DNA of 64,000 bases from Salinarimonas soli (GCF_008386575.1 NZ_VUOA01000034.1:62001-126000), one strand, 5' to 3'. Counted from the first letter of the stretch, positions 33,676 to 42,217 are shown. Program-made: numbers and translations. Notes: generated by a model not told the origin, from the sequence alone.

Positions 33676-34398
33676 ATGGCCGACATGTCCGCAGGTTGGG
33701 ACGCCTCATCGCAGGCATGGATCACGGAGCAGGGCGAGGAGGGCGACTACGGCCGCCGCTACGTCCTCGACGCGCCCATGATCGCCCGCCTCCAGCTACG
33801 CCCCTATACGACGGCACTCGACGTGGGCTGCGGCGAAGGCCGCTTTTGCCGCATGATGCAGCGGTACGGCATCCGGACGGTCGGCATCGACCCCACCGAG
33901 GCTCTGATCGCCCAGGCGCGCCTGCGTGACCCGGCCGGCGACTATCGCGTCACCCGCGCCGAGGCGTTGAACGTTGCGCCATGCACGTTTGATCTCGTCG
34001 TGAGCTACCTGTCGCTTATCGACATCCCCGACCTGGCTATCGCGATCGATCGCATGGTCGCGGCCCTGCGACCCGGGGGCACTCTCCTGATCGCCAACCT
34101 CAACAGCTTCAACACGGCCGGCATGCCGGACGGGTGGACCCTGGACGCCGAAGGCGAGCCCCGCTTCTGCATCGACCATTACCTCGAGGAGCGGGCGATC
34201 TGGGTGGGCTGGAGGGGCATCCGGATCCAGAACTGGCACAGGCCCTTGAGCGCGTACTTGGCGCTGCTCCTCGGCCACGGCCTGGAACTTCGCCACTTCG
34301 CGGAGCCTGCGCCCCATGGCGGCGATCCTGCGAAGGCCGACCGCTACCGTCGCGTTCCGTACTTCCACATCATGGAGTGGGCGAAGCCAGGCGTGTGA
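33676..34398 (+). CDS. Class I SAM-dependent methyltransferase
   Basis: 240 residues, start MADMSAGWD at 33676. SAM-binding motif I is clear (ALDVGCGEGRFCRMM), motif II acid GIDPTEALI, and motif IV region FDLVVSYLSLIDI followed by LRPGGTLLIANLNSF. Closest in style to UbiE/Tam-like small-molecule methyltransferases. Substrate unknown. Confidence 0.8.
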   Translation: MADMSAGWDASSQAWITEQGEEGDYGRRYVLDAPMIARLQLRPYTTALDVGCGEGRFCRMMQRYGIRTVGIDPTEALIAQARLRDPAGDYRVTRAEALNVAPCTFDLVVSYLSLIDIPDLAIAIDRMVAALRPGGTLLIANLNSFNTAGMPDGWTLDAEGEPRFCIDHYLEERAIWVGWRGIRIQNWHRPLSAYLALLLGHGLELRHFAEPAPHGGDPAKADRYRRVPYFHIMEWAKPGV

Positions 34399-34494
34399 GG
34401 CACCCGTTCCCGGAACGGATGTCGAGATCGGAGAGCACGACGCGCATGCCGTACTACGACGAGAAGTCATGTACCTTGAGTAGGCGGTGCGTGA

Positions 34495-34779
34495 TCAATC
34501 CGAATGCCGGGCCAACCTTAAAATGCTGCCCCCGATGAACACGCTGATCATGTAGGTGGCACACAGAATGGCCGTCACCACTAGGAATTCGAAAAAAATG
34601 CCAAATACGAAAATGGCGGGTATCGCGCCGGCGAAGTAGCCGATCAACAGCGCCGTTCTGATCGGGAGCCATATGCTCAGCAAACAAATTGCGAAGAACA
34701 TCGGAACGCCGACGAACGCGAGCAGAAAAACTCCATATATTACGATCTGTCCGGCTAAACCGATTTCCATCTTCCGCAC
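34495..34779 (-). CDS. Small membrane protein (94 aa)
   Basis: Three membrane spans: IVIYGVFLLAFVGVPMFFAI, ALLIGYFAGAIPAIFVFGIF and VVTAILCATYMISVFIGGSI. The gene is markedly AT-richer than its surroundings. Starts at 34779 (MRKMEIG) or 34770. Function unknown. Confidence 0.55.
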   Translation of the reverse strand: MRKMEIGLAGQIVIYGVFLLAFVGVPMFFAICLLSIWLPIRTALLIGYFAGAIPAIFVFGIFFEFLVVTAILCATYMISVFIGGSILRLARHSD

Positions 34780-35090
34780 TCATGTCCATTTCGATGAGGG
34801 CATCTTACATCTGCGAGGGGTAGCGTCTGTGTGTCGCCGCACGGCTTACGTGCTCTGCCTTGGGCGCAAAACGGTAAGCCTCGCCACGGAGAAAGCAGCG
34901 GCGCAACCCTATGCGGCTCGCCAACGTTGACCTGGCACCCCGGCCATCTGCGCCCCCAAAGCGGCCGGGTCACTTCAGGGCCCGCTTGGCGTCATGCCGG
35001 CGGGCCTTTGCTTGAATGGCAGCCGCAGGAGCATACTCTAGCCTCCGACTGAAGTTGCGGTTGACGCTAGGGCCGTACGTGAAAAGATCC

Positions 35091-35237
35091 ATGTTCGAAG
35101 ATTGGCCGTACTACGTAGCGGGTGCCGTGATTGGTGCCGTGATATTTGTGGTATTCGACCCCGACATACACACCGGTTCGGCAGGTGCTATGTGTTGTGC
35201 GATCGTGGCGTATCTCCGGAGGAAACGCCTCATCTGA
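35091..35237 (+). CDS. Very small membrane protein (48 aa)
   Basis: Start MFEDWPYYVAGAVIGAVIFV at 35091: one span then a short polar turn and a second hydrophobic stretch ending in a basic tail (RRKRLI). The region 34780-35090 before it contains two GC hairpins (34938-34970 and 34979-35006) but no gene I can support. Confidence 0.4.
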   Translation: MFEDWPYYVAGAVIGAVIFVVFDPDIHTGSAGAMCCAIVAYLRRKRLI

Positions 35238-35247
35238 GCACCCGCTT

Positions 35248-35331
35248 ATGTTCTCTGTCCCGCCCGTGATCCCGATCGCGCTCGCCTTCATCCTGCTGTG
35301 GCTCGTGGCGAAGGCTGTCGGGCTGTTCTGA
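35248..35331 (+). CDS. Tiny single-span membrane protein (27 aa)
   Basis: MFSVPPVIPIALAFILLWLV then AKAVGLF. Nearly all hydrophobic, ending in TGA at 35329. It follows the 48-residue membrane gene by 10 bp. Too short to be sure, but the composition is unlike random GC-rich sequence. Confidence 0.35.
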   Translation: MFSVPPVIPIALAFILLWLVAKAVGLF

Positions 35332-35642
35332 GTCCTCTCACATCCTCACCGTCGGCTGGAGATCCGCCACCCGTCAGGGCCACACGTGAGCTCAGCCCGC
35401 GCCCGTCCCGCGTCGGGTGCACTGCAGCGGCAGGCGAGCTTGCTCCACGGTCGTCCTAGCCCGCGCTTGGAGCATCGGCCAGGGTGTGCAGACGATTCAG
35501 CCGCAGACCGGACACCGCACCACGAGCCCGTCCAAGCTCGCAGCACCGAGTGGCAAGCCCGAGGCGGTTGTCGTGCGTGCCGACGCATTGACCCTAGCCC
35601 TTTCCGTCCTACTTCCCCTCGGGTTTCGCCGAGGTGCGATCC
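35332..35642 (+). other. Intergenic region, no supported gene
   Basis: 311 bp. A minus-strand frame ending ELTCGPDGWRISSRR (35346) looks partly protein-like but its N-terminal part does not; possibly an old gene remnant. No clear promoter or terminator. Confidence 0.3.
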
Positions 35643-35891
35643 ATGGCCGAGCCGGATGGAAGGTCAGAGGCCTACGCGCAAGCTCTCGAGCGGCATGCCG
35701 ATCGCCGTGACCGCGCTGCTGAGGCGCTCTTCGATCTCGCAACTCGGTGGGATGCGAGCTTGAAGCGGATGACGCAAGAAACACTTTTCGCCTTGGCGCG
35801 TCGACATCAGGTTGGAGCGATGGAGTTGCGGGCCCGGGCTGGCGCACTGCGGAATGCGCCACCGCCGAGACGGTGGGGCAGCTCCGACTGA
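35643..35891 (+). CDS. Small helical protein (82 aa)
   Basis: Start MAEPDGRSEAYAQALERHAD at 35643. Helical, charged; second half LKRMTQETLFALARRHQVGA. No family recognised. Confidence 0.4.
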   Translation: MAEPDGRSEAYAQALERHADRRDRAAEALFDLATRWDASLKRMTQETLFALARRHQVGAMELRARAGALRNAPPPRRWGSSD

Positions 35892-36002
35892 TCATCAAGA
35901 TTCATAACGACGCGCGGCCGCCCTGGCTGAATCCCGCGTAGGACCGTGGTTTCAACAGCCGGTGAAAGTCTCTGTTCAGCGACGTTCCGATACGTCACCT
36001 CC

Positions 36003-36254
36003 ATGCTCGATCAGGCCCCTGCTCACGCCTCCGACGGACGTCCGTCGCTGAATGAGGCTCTCGCTCGCGCCGAGGCTGCCGCCGCAGCCCGGGCCCAGGT
36101 TGCGGCAGGGACAGGCCCTGCGCCCGCAGCGCCGACGTCTTCAGCCCGGCAAAAGGAGGATGCGGTACAAGGGCCCATGCTCTGGCGCCTCATGCTCCTG
36201 TACGCCGGCTCGGCCGCGCTCCTCGCCTACTCCCTAGAGCACATGCCCCGGTGA
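36003..36254 (+). CDS. Small protein with C-terminal membrane span (83 aa)
   Basis: Start MLDQAPAHASDGRPSLNEAL at 36003. Alanine-rich helix, a linker, then one span WRLMLLYAGSAALLAYSLEH. Probably tail-anchored in the inner membrane. Function unknown. Confidence 0.45.
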   Translation: MLDQAPAHASDGRPSLNEALARAEAAAAARAQVAAGTGPAPAAPTSSARQKEDAVQGPMLWRLMLLYAGSAALLAYSLEHMPR

Positions 36255-36341
36255 GCGTGCGCTGCGGCCCGCGCGTCCATACGGCTCAGGTCGATTGACG
36301 AAGCACCGTCCTGCCGGCTCCATGGCGGCGGAGGGCGGTGC

Positions 36342-36722
36342 ATGATCGACATTCACGATCCGAAACAGGTGAGGGCGGCCATGCTCGCTGTTATCGCTGC
36401 GGTGCAGGACGCGGAGCAACGCGCCCGCGAGGCGCAGTCGCGCACGGCCGAGCTCGGCGAGTGCTCGCTGCAGCTGCTCGCGATCGTCGAGCAGCGCCTG
36501 CGGGATGCGAGCGACCGTGTCGAAGCAGCGGAGGCTCAGCTCGAGCAGGAGCGCCGGGAGCAGGACGAGCGCCTGCGGCAGGCGGAAGCCCGCGCTGCAG
36601 AGGCCGAGGAGCGCGCCGCGGCGGCCGAGGACCTACTCGATGATCTCCGGGCCATGCTGACACGCGCCGATCGAGCTGGCAGCCGGCGCAGCCCGGACGG
36701 TGTCGAGCACGCGCTTCACTGA
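36342..36722 (+). CDS. Coiled-coil protein (126 aa)
   Basis: Start MIDIHDPKQVRAAMLAVIAA. Residues 20-110 are one long coiled coil rich in Ala, Glu, Arg and Gln (QDAEQRAREAQSRTAELGEC; EAQLEQERREQDERLRQAEA). No other domain. Could be structural or a partner-binding scaffold. Confidence 0.5.
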   Translation: MIDIHDPKQVRAAMLAVIAAVQDAEQRAREAQSRTAELGECSLQLLAIVEQRLRDASDRVEAAEAQLEQERREQDERLRQAEARAAEAEERAAAAEDLLDDLRAMLTRADRAGSRRSPDGVEHALH

Positions 36723-36755
36723 GCCCCAGTTTGCCTCACTGTGCCCTGAGGTCTC

Positions 36756-37628
36756 ATGTCGCCTGCCCCCCTCCTGCTCGTCGTCGCCGCTGCGTTCATT
36801 CACGCCACCTGGAACTTACTCTCCAAGCAGGCTGCCACTGCCGGGCCCGCCTTCGTCTTCGCCTACAATCTGGTTGCCTGCACGGCTTACGCGCCGTGGG
36901 TCGCTTGGCACCTGGCAGAGGGCACTCAGACGTGGAGTTGGCCCATCGCTGGCTGCATTCTCCTTAGCGGATTGATCCACCTCACCTACAGCCTGTGCCT
37001 CCAGCGCGGGTACCAGGTCGCAGATTTGTCGGTGGTCTACCCGGTCGCCCGCGGCACCGGCCCCATGCTGTCATCGTTGGGAGCTTTCCTGCTCTTGGGC
37101 GAGCCTCCCTCGCTCCACGGCCTTCTCGGCCTTGCCGCCGTGGTGGTCGGAATCGCCCTCATCGCGACGCGCGGCGACGTCACTGCGTTCCGGAGGCCGA
37201 GCGGGCAGGCCGGCGTGCGCTGGGGAGGGGCCACTGGGTCGCTGATTGCGAGCTACACGGTGGTGGACGGCTTCGGGGTTAAGTCGCTGGGCATCCAGCC
37301 CGTCATTCTCGACTGGTTCTGCAACGTCCTTCGTTTCTTCCTGCTCGCGCCTGTCGTCCTGCGCAACCTCGGCCGGGCCCGTGATCTGATGCGGGGGCAC
37401 TGGCTTCGTGCGGTCGGCGTGGGCCTTCTGTCGCCACTGTCCTACATCTTGGTTCTGAGCGCGTTGGACATGGGCGCGCCGCTGAGTGTCGTCGCACCAG
37501 TGCGCGAGATGTCGATGATGATCGGAGCTGTGTTCGGCATCGTGTTTTTGCGTGAGACGGTAGGCGGATGGCGGCTTACCGGATGCCTTGTGCTCATCGG
37601 AGGCGTCGTGTTGCTCGGGGCAAGCTGA
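36756..37628 (+). CDS. EamA/DMT-family membrane transporter
   Basis: 290 residues with about ten membrane spans, starting LLLVVAAAFIHATWNLLSKQ, the classic EamA opening (H-A-x-W-N-x-x-x-K). A second half with YSLCLQRGYQVADLSVVYPV then ARGTGP, and a repeat of the fold ending LTGCLVLIGGVVLLGAS. Drug/metabolite transporter superfamily, inner membrane, exporter by family habit; substrate unknown. It is 60 bp upstream of the IS3 insertion and intact. Confidence 0.8.
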   Translation: MSPAPLLLVVAAAFIHATWNLLSKQAATAGPAFVFAYNLVACTAYAPWVAWHLAEGTQTWSWPIAGCILLSGLIHLTYSLCLQRGYQVADLSVVYPVARGTGPMLSSLGAFLLLGEPPSLHGLLGLAAVVVGIALIATRGDVTAFRRPSGQAGVRWGGATGSLIASYTVVDGFGVKSLGIQPVILDWFCNVLRFFLLAPVVLRNLGRARDLMRGHWLRAVGVGLLSPLSYILVLSALDMGAPLSVVAPVREMSMMIGAVFGIVFLRETVGGWRLTGCLVLIGGVVLLGAS

Positions 37629-37750
37629 AAAGCCAGTTCACGTCCGCGCGGGACCATACCAATCGCGTAAGCGCCATGCGGATACAGGTGGAACGCACCC
37701 CGATTTGACCGGACAGGCGGCGTAGCTCGCTAAGGCATAGGCGTGAGCCT

Positions 37751-38170
37751 ATGAGTAAGGCTATGTCGTCTGATCCGATCACCCCATCCCCGCGCGTCGA
37801 GATCATCACCTCGGTCCAACGCCGTCGCCGCTGGTCAACGGCCGAGAAGGTCCGCCTGGTCGAAGAGGCCATGCAGCCGGGCTCGTCGGTGTCCCTCATA
37901 GCCCGACGCTACGGCCTCTCGCCGAGCCTTCTGTTCACCTGGAAACGGCGCATGCTGGAGGGCGGTCGACAAGCCGTGCAGGCCGATGAGGACATGGTCG
38001 GCACAAGCCGGGTCCGCGAGCTCGAGAAGCGGGTGCGCGACCTGGAGCGGCTGCTCGGGCGCAAGACCATGGAAGTCGAGATCCTGAAAGAGGCGCTCGA
38101 CCTCGCACGGGCAAAAAAACCCGCCTGGCAGCTGCCCTCCTGGAACACCGGCGAGGACGCTTCCCGATGA
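37751..38170 (+). CDS. IS3-family transposase OrfA
   Basis: 139 residues: N-terminal HTH_Tnp_1 (RRRWSTAEKVRLVEEAMQPG then SVSLIARRYGLSPSLLFTWK) and a C-terminal leucine-zipper helix (VRELEKRVRDLERLLGRKTM). A run of seven A at 38113-38119 near the end is a likely slippery site: a -1 shift there enters the OrfB frame and gives the fused OrfAB transposase. OrfA stop and OrfB ATG overlap (ATGA). Confidence 0.9.
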   Translation: MSKAMSSDPITPSPRVEIITSVQRRRRWSTAEKVRLVEEAMQPGSSVSLIARRYGLSPSLLFTWKRRMLEGGRQAVQADEDMVGTSRVRELEKRVRDLERLLGRKTMEVEILKEALDLARAKKPAWQLPSWNTGEDASR

Positions 38171-38988
38171 AGGCGGTCGCCGACACCCTGGGCGTCGCTC
38201 GCTCGAACCTCGCCGAGCGCTTCGCCAAGCCTCCTCGGCCGCGTGGTCCCTACCGCAAGCCGGAGGACCTGCCTCTCCTGGCGCTCATCCGCGAGATCGT
38301 CGATGCGCGGCCCACCTACGGCTATCGCCGGGTCACCGCGCTCGTGAACCGGAAGCTGCGTGGCGACGGCAAGCCGGTGGTCAACGCCAAGCGCGTGCTG
38401 CGGATCATGAGGATCAATGGCCTGACGCTCGCGCCTCACACCGCCCAACGCCAGGGCAGAACCCACGACGGGGTCGTCGTAGCGCTGCGCTCGAACGTGC
38501 GCTGGTGCTCTGATCACCTGGAACTCCACTGCCGCGATGGGGCGGTGGTGCGCGTCCTGTTTGCCATCGACGCCTGCGACCGCGAGGTGATCGCCTGGTC
38601 GGCCACGACGGGCGGGGTGTCGGGCGAGATGGTGCGCGACCTGATGGTGGCCTGCGTCGAGCGGCGGTTTGGGGCGACGCGCACCCCACACGCGGTCGAA
38701 TGGCTGTCGGACAACGGCAGCGCCTACATCGCTCGCGAGACCGCCCAGATCGCTACGGCGCTCGGCCTGCATCTGGCCTTCACGCCCGTGCGCTCGCCGG
38801 AGAGCAACGGGATCTCGGAGGCGTTCGTGAAGACGCTCAAGCGCGACTACGCCCGCGTCACCCTCCTGCCGGATGCCGCAACGGTCCTGCACCTTCTCCC
38901 GGGCTGGTTCGAGGACTACAACACCGTCCACCCGCACTCAGGCCTGCGCATGCTCTCCCCGCGAGAGTTCATCGCCCAGAGTGCGTAA
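38167..38988 (+). CDS. IS3-family transposase OrfB (DDE integrase core)
   Basis: 273 residues. HTH_21 segment (REIVDARPTYGYRRVTALVN) then rve integrase core with D in RWCSDHLEL, D in LSDNGSAYI and E in SPESNGISEAFVKTLKRD. All three catalytic acids are present, so the transposase should be active as OrfAB made by -1 frameshifting at 38113-38119. Confidence 0.92.
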   Translation: MKAVADTLGVARSNLAERFAKPPRPRGPYRKPEDLPLLALIREIVDARPTYGYRRVTALVNRKLRGDGKPVVNAKRVLRIMRINGLTLAPHTAQRQGRTHDGVVVALRSNVRWCSDHLELHCRDGAVVRVLFAIDACDREVIAWSATTGGVSGEMVRDLMVACVERRFGATRTPHAVEWLSDNGSAYIARETAQIATALGLHLAFTPVRSPESNGISEAFVKTLKRDYARVTLLPDAATVLHLLPGWFEDYNTVHPHSGLRMLSPREFIAQSA

Positions 38989-39185
38989 ACCCACCCAGCC
39001 GCCTGTCCGGCTAAACGGGGTGCACTCCAACAGGCTGGCGCTTTTCCGAAAAGAGGAACGCGTCAAGTGTGTCTTGTCACATCGACCCACGACACAGTCG
39101 AGCAATCCTAAACTCCTGTTGCGAGGTGATCCAAACACACGGCACCGGCAAGGTTTGTCTTGGAGCTAACATTCTCGAGGTTCTG

Positions 39186-39686
39186 ATGCGCTCGCTGAGA
39201 TTCCTGCTCACTTTCGCGGTACTCGGCCCGGCTGCGCCAGCGGTGGCAGCGGCGACCCTATGCCAAAGGAACGAGATCCCGGTCGTCTCGTGCCTAACCC
39301 GGAGCGCCGGAAAAATTATGTCGCTGTGCGCCACGCGGAACCTATCCGAGACGGAAGGCTCGCTGACCTACAGATTTGGGAGGTTGGCGAGGATCGAGTT
39401 GGCTTATCCAGACGGACCTGGATCGGCGAAGAGCTTTTTCCGTGGAGGGATCATCGGGGCTGGCGGAGGCGACTTTGTGCGTTTCACAAATGGCAACCTC
39501 ACCTACTCCATCGAGTACGCCGACGGCCCGCGTTCAGGTCAGTATGCGGGGGTTCTCGTCTACCGCGGGACGAAGCAAATTGCGGAGCTTCGTTGCCAGG
39601 GTAGCCCATTTGCGGCATTCGGTCCGGAAGGCTTCGGTCCAGTCTATCGCGCCAACCTGCCGCGGGACTCCTACAGTCTCGACTAG
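39186..39686 (+). CDS. Exported protein of unknown function (166 aa)
   Basis: Start MRSLRFLLTFAVLGPAAPAV at 39186 gives a signal peptide cleaved near AVA-AAT. Mature part has four cysteines (TLCQRNE, VSCLTRS, SLCATRN, ELRCQGS) and a glycine-rich middle (FFRGGIIGAGGGDFVRF). Periplasmic. No family recognised. Begins 157 bp past the IS end. Confidence 0.6.
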   Translation: MRSLRFLLTFAVLGPAAPAVAAATLCQRNEIPVVSCLTRSAGKIMSLCATRNLSETEGSLTYRFGRLARIELAYPDGPGSAKSFFRGGIIGAGGGDFVRFTNGNLTYSIEYADGPRSGQYAGVLVYRGTKQIAELRCQGSPFAAFGPEGFGPVYRANLPRDSYSLD

Positions 39687-39744
39687 GAGGTAATGCACGG
39701 AGCGCCGTTGACCGCGTACGAGTGGTCGGGAACTTGACTCTCCT

Positions 39745-39759
39745 GTTCTCATTTTGTTC
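39745..39759 (+). promoter_or_regulatory. LexA (SOS) box
   Basis: GTTCTCATTTTGTTC, a perfect match to the alphaproteobacterial LexA operator GTTC-N7-GTTC. It lies 28 bases upstream of the ATG at 39788, next to a TTGACT -35-like hexamer (39734-39739). It should place the two small genes downstream under DNA-damage control. Confidence 0.75.
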
Positions 39760-39787
39760 TCATCGGACCTGCACGCGAGAGGCAGCC

Positions 39788-40003
39788 ATGAGAGAGCGCT
39801 TTCCCTTCGACCCTCCCCGCTTCACCGACGGCGAGATCGAATCCGTCGCGCGGCACCTCGTGCGCCGGCGGATCGAGCGTGCCGGATGGTACCCGCGGCT
39901 CGCGGAGCCCGACCGCAAGCGCCTGATCAGGCGCGACGTCGACCAGCACTGGACCGTGCTCATCCCCGAGGCGATGCGGTGCCTCGATGAGCTCCCGTTC
40001 TAA
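39788..40003 (+). CDS. Small SOS-box-preceded protein (71 aa)
   Basis: MRERFPFDPPRFTDGEIESV, then a basic helix ARHLVRRRIERAGWYPRLAE and EPDRKRLIRRDVDQHWTVLI. Highly charged, helical; no named family. Start fixed by its place after the LexA box and the AGGCAGCC stretch. It overlaps the next small gene by 17 bp. Confidence 0.6.
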   Translation: MRERFPFDPPRFTDGEIESVARHLVRRRIERAGWYPRLAEPDRKRLIRRDVDQHWTVLIPEAMRCLDELPF

Positions 40004-40148
40004 GCGGGAGCCGGACAGGCGCACCATCGACGAGCTCCGCGCCGCAGGGTTCGATGGCGTCGCAATCACGTGCCCGGGATGCGGATGGATCGTGTGCCGG
40101 GCCTGGTGGGTGCTGCGCGTGCGCCCGGCGCAGCTCGCCGAGCCCTGA
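39987..40148 (+). CDS. Small zinc-knuckle-like protein (53 aa)
   Basis: Begins inside the preceding gene in another frame: MSSRSKREPDRRTIDELRAA then GFDGVAITCPGCGWIVCRAW. The C-x-x-C and nearby Cys (ITCPGCGWIVC) suggest a metal-binding knuckle. Co-transcribed with the SOS-box gene. Too short for a family call, but the composition is protein-like. Confidence 0.5.
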   Translation: MSSRSKREPDRRTIDELRAAGFDGVAITCPGCGWIVCRAWWVLRVRPAQLAEP

Positions 40149-40272
40149 TTACACCGAACGAGGAAGCTTTGAGAGGGCTGTAAGATCGGCAGCGGTCCAA
40201 GCTTCGGCTGCGCATGCCACGCGAGACAGCGGCTGCGGCGACCCGTCAGGTTGCATTCGGCCGTTTGGGGAA

Positions 40273-40384
40273 ATTGGGGCTTGCGTGCGCAGAGGTAAAT
40301 TGCCTGTTCCTATCTCATTTATAATCCTCTGCACTTCCCCGTTCACTTCATCTCGCTACATATCTCACGCACGCAAGCCCCAAT
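40273..40384. repeat. 112-bp nested inverted repeat upstream of the terminase gene
   Basis: Perfect 17-bp arms: 40273-40289 (ATTGGGGCTTGCGTGCG) and 40368-40384 (its complement). The similarity reaches a few bases further on both sides. Inside, GCAGAGG (40289-40295) pairs with CCTCTGC (40326-40332). The interior is AT-rich. No protein is encoded within. It could be a small MITE-like element, a structured RNA or a packaging site. Confidence 0.6.
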
Positions 40385-40534
40385 CTTCCCAGACGAGGCC
40401 GACTTCAAGCGTGGCCAATGTCGGGTAAGGCGGACACAGTGGCCTCAAGCACTGGACGACCTCCCAGCCACATTTGCGGCTATCGGATGATTGTGCATAT
40501 TGTTACGCGTCCGAAACTAAAAGGAATGCTGGCG

Positions 40535-40999
40535 ATGCCTCTGAAAAGCGGTCGTCTCACACCGCAAGAGCAAACGTTCGCGGCCGTCGTTGCGAGTACC
40601 GGAGACACAAACTACGCCGCAGCGAAGGCCGGCTACGCGCACCCTGCGCAAAACGCCCACAAGTTGATGCAGCGCACGGCCGTCGTCGATGCGATCGTGG
40701 AGGAGCAGCGCATCCGCCTCCAGAATGAGGCGCTCCCTGCGGCCGTCTCGTGTCTGATCTCTCTTGTGACGGATCAGCGAGCACCGGCCGGCGCCCGTGT
40801 ACACGCCGCAAAGGTCATCCTCGATCGGACGCTAGGTGCGCAGGCCACAGATTCGCCGAAAGAGCCTTGGGAGATGTCCGGCGAGGAGCTCGCCCGGGCG
40901 ATCAACGAGCTCGAGAAGCTCAAGCATGAGGCCGCGGTAAGATCGAAGCCAGTGCTCGATCTGCCGAAGGTTGACACACAACCAGGGATCTTTGACTAA
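40535..40999 (+). CDS. Phage terminase small subunit (TerS-like)
   Basis: 154 residues, start MPLKSGRLTPQEQTFAAVVA with AAGGA 9 bases upstream. Typical of terminase small subunits: an L-T-P-x-x-x-x-F-x-x-x-x-x-x-x-G-x-x-x-x-A-A-x-x-A-G-Y helix-turn-helix, then helical oligomerisation region (EEQRIRLQNEALPAAVSCLI; ARVHAAKVILDRTLGA). TerS picks the DNA to be packaged. No large terminase, portal or capsid gene is seen in the window, so it would depend on another phage or be a remnant. Confidence 0.7.
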   Translation: MPLKSGRLTPQEQTFAAVVASTGDTNYAAAKAGYAHPAQNAHKLMQRTAVVDAIVEEQRIRLQNEALPAAVSCLISLVTDQRAPAGARVHAAKVILDRTLGAQATDSPKEPWEMSGEELARAINELEKLKHEAAVRSKPVLDLPKVDTQPGIFD

Positions 41000-41050
41000 C
41001 GCGGCTCAGCCCTATCGCCAGGCGTCGGCGGTCGGCATCGTGAGATCGCT

Positions 41051-41389
41051 ATGCGCTACCTTGCACTCGGATTTGCGCTTCTGACGCTCGGTGCGTGTCA
41101 GACCACCCAGGACCGGCAAGTAGGCCTTCAGGAGCGCCTTGATGCCTATGCCGGCTTCCCACTTGCCGTTTTCATCGACAGGACAGGCAAGGTGCCGTCG
41201 TCGTCTGTCGACGTGGGCGCCGAGAGGTATGTCACTTTTCAAGGTGCGACGGTGGTCCTCACTGCGGTCGGTTCTGGCTACACGCCGACGGTCTCAAGCG
41301 CGTTTACCTGCAAGGTGACGATGCGGACCGGTGCAGACAACAGGATCCTCTCGGCACGCCACGAGGGTCCCTGCGACGGGTTCTTATAG
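41051..41389 (+). CDS. Small lipoprotein (112 aa)
   Basis: Signal MRYLALGFALLTLGAC with lipobox LGAC, mature CQTTQDRQVG. Beta-rich body (TFQGATVVLTAVGSGYTPTV then FTCKVTMRTGADNRI) ending in a second cysteine pair (EGPCDGFL). Envelope-located. No family name. Confidence 0.6.
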   Translation: MRYLALGFALLTLGACQTTQDRQVGLQERLDAYAGFPLAVFIDRTGKVPSSSVDVGAERYVTFQGATVVLTAVGSGYTPTVSSAFTCKVTMRTGADNRILSARHEGPCDGFL

Positions 41390-41395
41390 TGGGCC

Positions 41396-41695
41396 CTAGG
41401 GCGTCCGGCCTCTGCCCTGAAGGCGCCGCGTGAGCCAGATGCGCCGTGCAAGGGCTGCTGCCTCGGCCACTTGGTCGGCCTCGCTCTTCGGAGCGTCTTT
41501 AGCCTCGGCGGTACGCCGTGCCGCCTCAATGTAGGCCTCCAAATCGGCTTCGACGATCATCAGCGGCCGCCCTGGGATGTAAGGGAGCTTCCCCTCCAAC
41601 CGGAGGCGTTTGACCTTGCTCGTCGAGCAGCGCAGCCGCTCCGCGACCTCCGGCTCTGTGAGTAGCACTGATTTCTTGTCCAAGACCGTCCTCAC
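41396..41695 (-). CDS. HTH_17/excisionase-type DNA-binding protein
   Basis: From a GTG at 41695: LTEPEVAERLRCSTSKVKRL then RLEGKLPYIPGRPLMIVEAD, a MerR-like winged helix as in excisionases, followed by a helical tail. The frame is open to 41779; the true start is uncertain. Upstream lies an inverted pair of TGTATGTCA sites (41733-41741 and 41790-41798), which may be its own operator. Confidence 0.6.
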   Translation of the reverse strand: MRTVLDKKSVLLTEPEVAERLRCSTSKVKRLRLEGKLPYIPGRPLMIVEADLEAYIEAARRTAEAKDAPKSEADQVAEAAALARRIWLTRRLQGRGRTP

Positions 41696-41732
41696 CACGG
41701 ATGCTTTGCGCGACGCTAGGGGTGTGGGAGTG

Positions 41733-41798
41733 TGTATGTCAAAGTGTGGCCATCGTTGGCGTGAACACCTGACATGCACTGGAATGTGCTGACATACA
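41733..41798. promoter_or_regulatory. Inverted pair of TGTATGTCA sites
   Basis: TGTATGTCA at 41733-41741 and its complement TGACATACA at 41790-41798, just upstream of the HTH gene. The same 9-mer follows int (13888, 13939) and occurs at 42691. The stretch 41780-42262 has no gene I can support. Confidence 0.5.
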
Positions 41799-42217
41799 TC
41801 GCCATTCCGAGGGGTGGTCCCTCCTAATCTTTACCTGGCGAGGCCCGATCTCCATTCGACCGACATATTGGCGGACGAACCCCGCCGGTGATGTCTCAAG
41901 CCCCAAATTTCTCCGGCGAAAAAAGAGGAAAATCCCCAGGGACTTCACGGGCAAAGATTCTGCCGCGGGACAAGTTTTCGGCCAGCGATCAAGCTAAACC
42001 TTTTGAGGACCTTGAGGCACACCGCAGGGGAGATCGACGTCGGAGCGGCCCGACTATTTCGCCAGGGTTGCCCGCCTGGCGCTCCGGCGCCCACCCGCGG
42101 CATTAGGTCAGACGACGCCCGGGATGCTGGACGGGGCTAAGTCCAAGCGGCCCGGACGCCCGGTTAGGTAACAGGCATTAGCAGCCGGCCACGGTGACCC
42201 ACCGCCGCACAAACGGA

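Larger units (their letters stand above)
37689..39029 (+). mobile_element. IS3-family insertion sequence (IS2-like group), 1341 bp
   Basis: Terminal inverted repeats of about 31 bp: left end from TGGAACGCACCCCG at 37689, right end finishing at CACTCCA (39029); the two agree over most of their length, including the inner CCGGACAGGCGG. The element is flanked by the direct repeat ACAGG (37684-37688 and 39030-39034), a 5-bp target duplication. Ends and duplication intact point to a fairly recent insertion. Confidence 0.92.

Noticed and set aside
40149-40346. Minus-strand 65-codon frame over the inverted repeat
   Set aside because: Crosses one arm of the nested repeat; only AWTAADLTALSKL looks protein-like, too little to call a gene.
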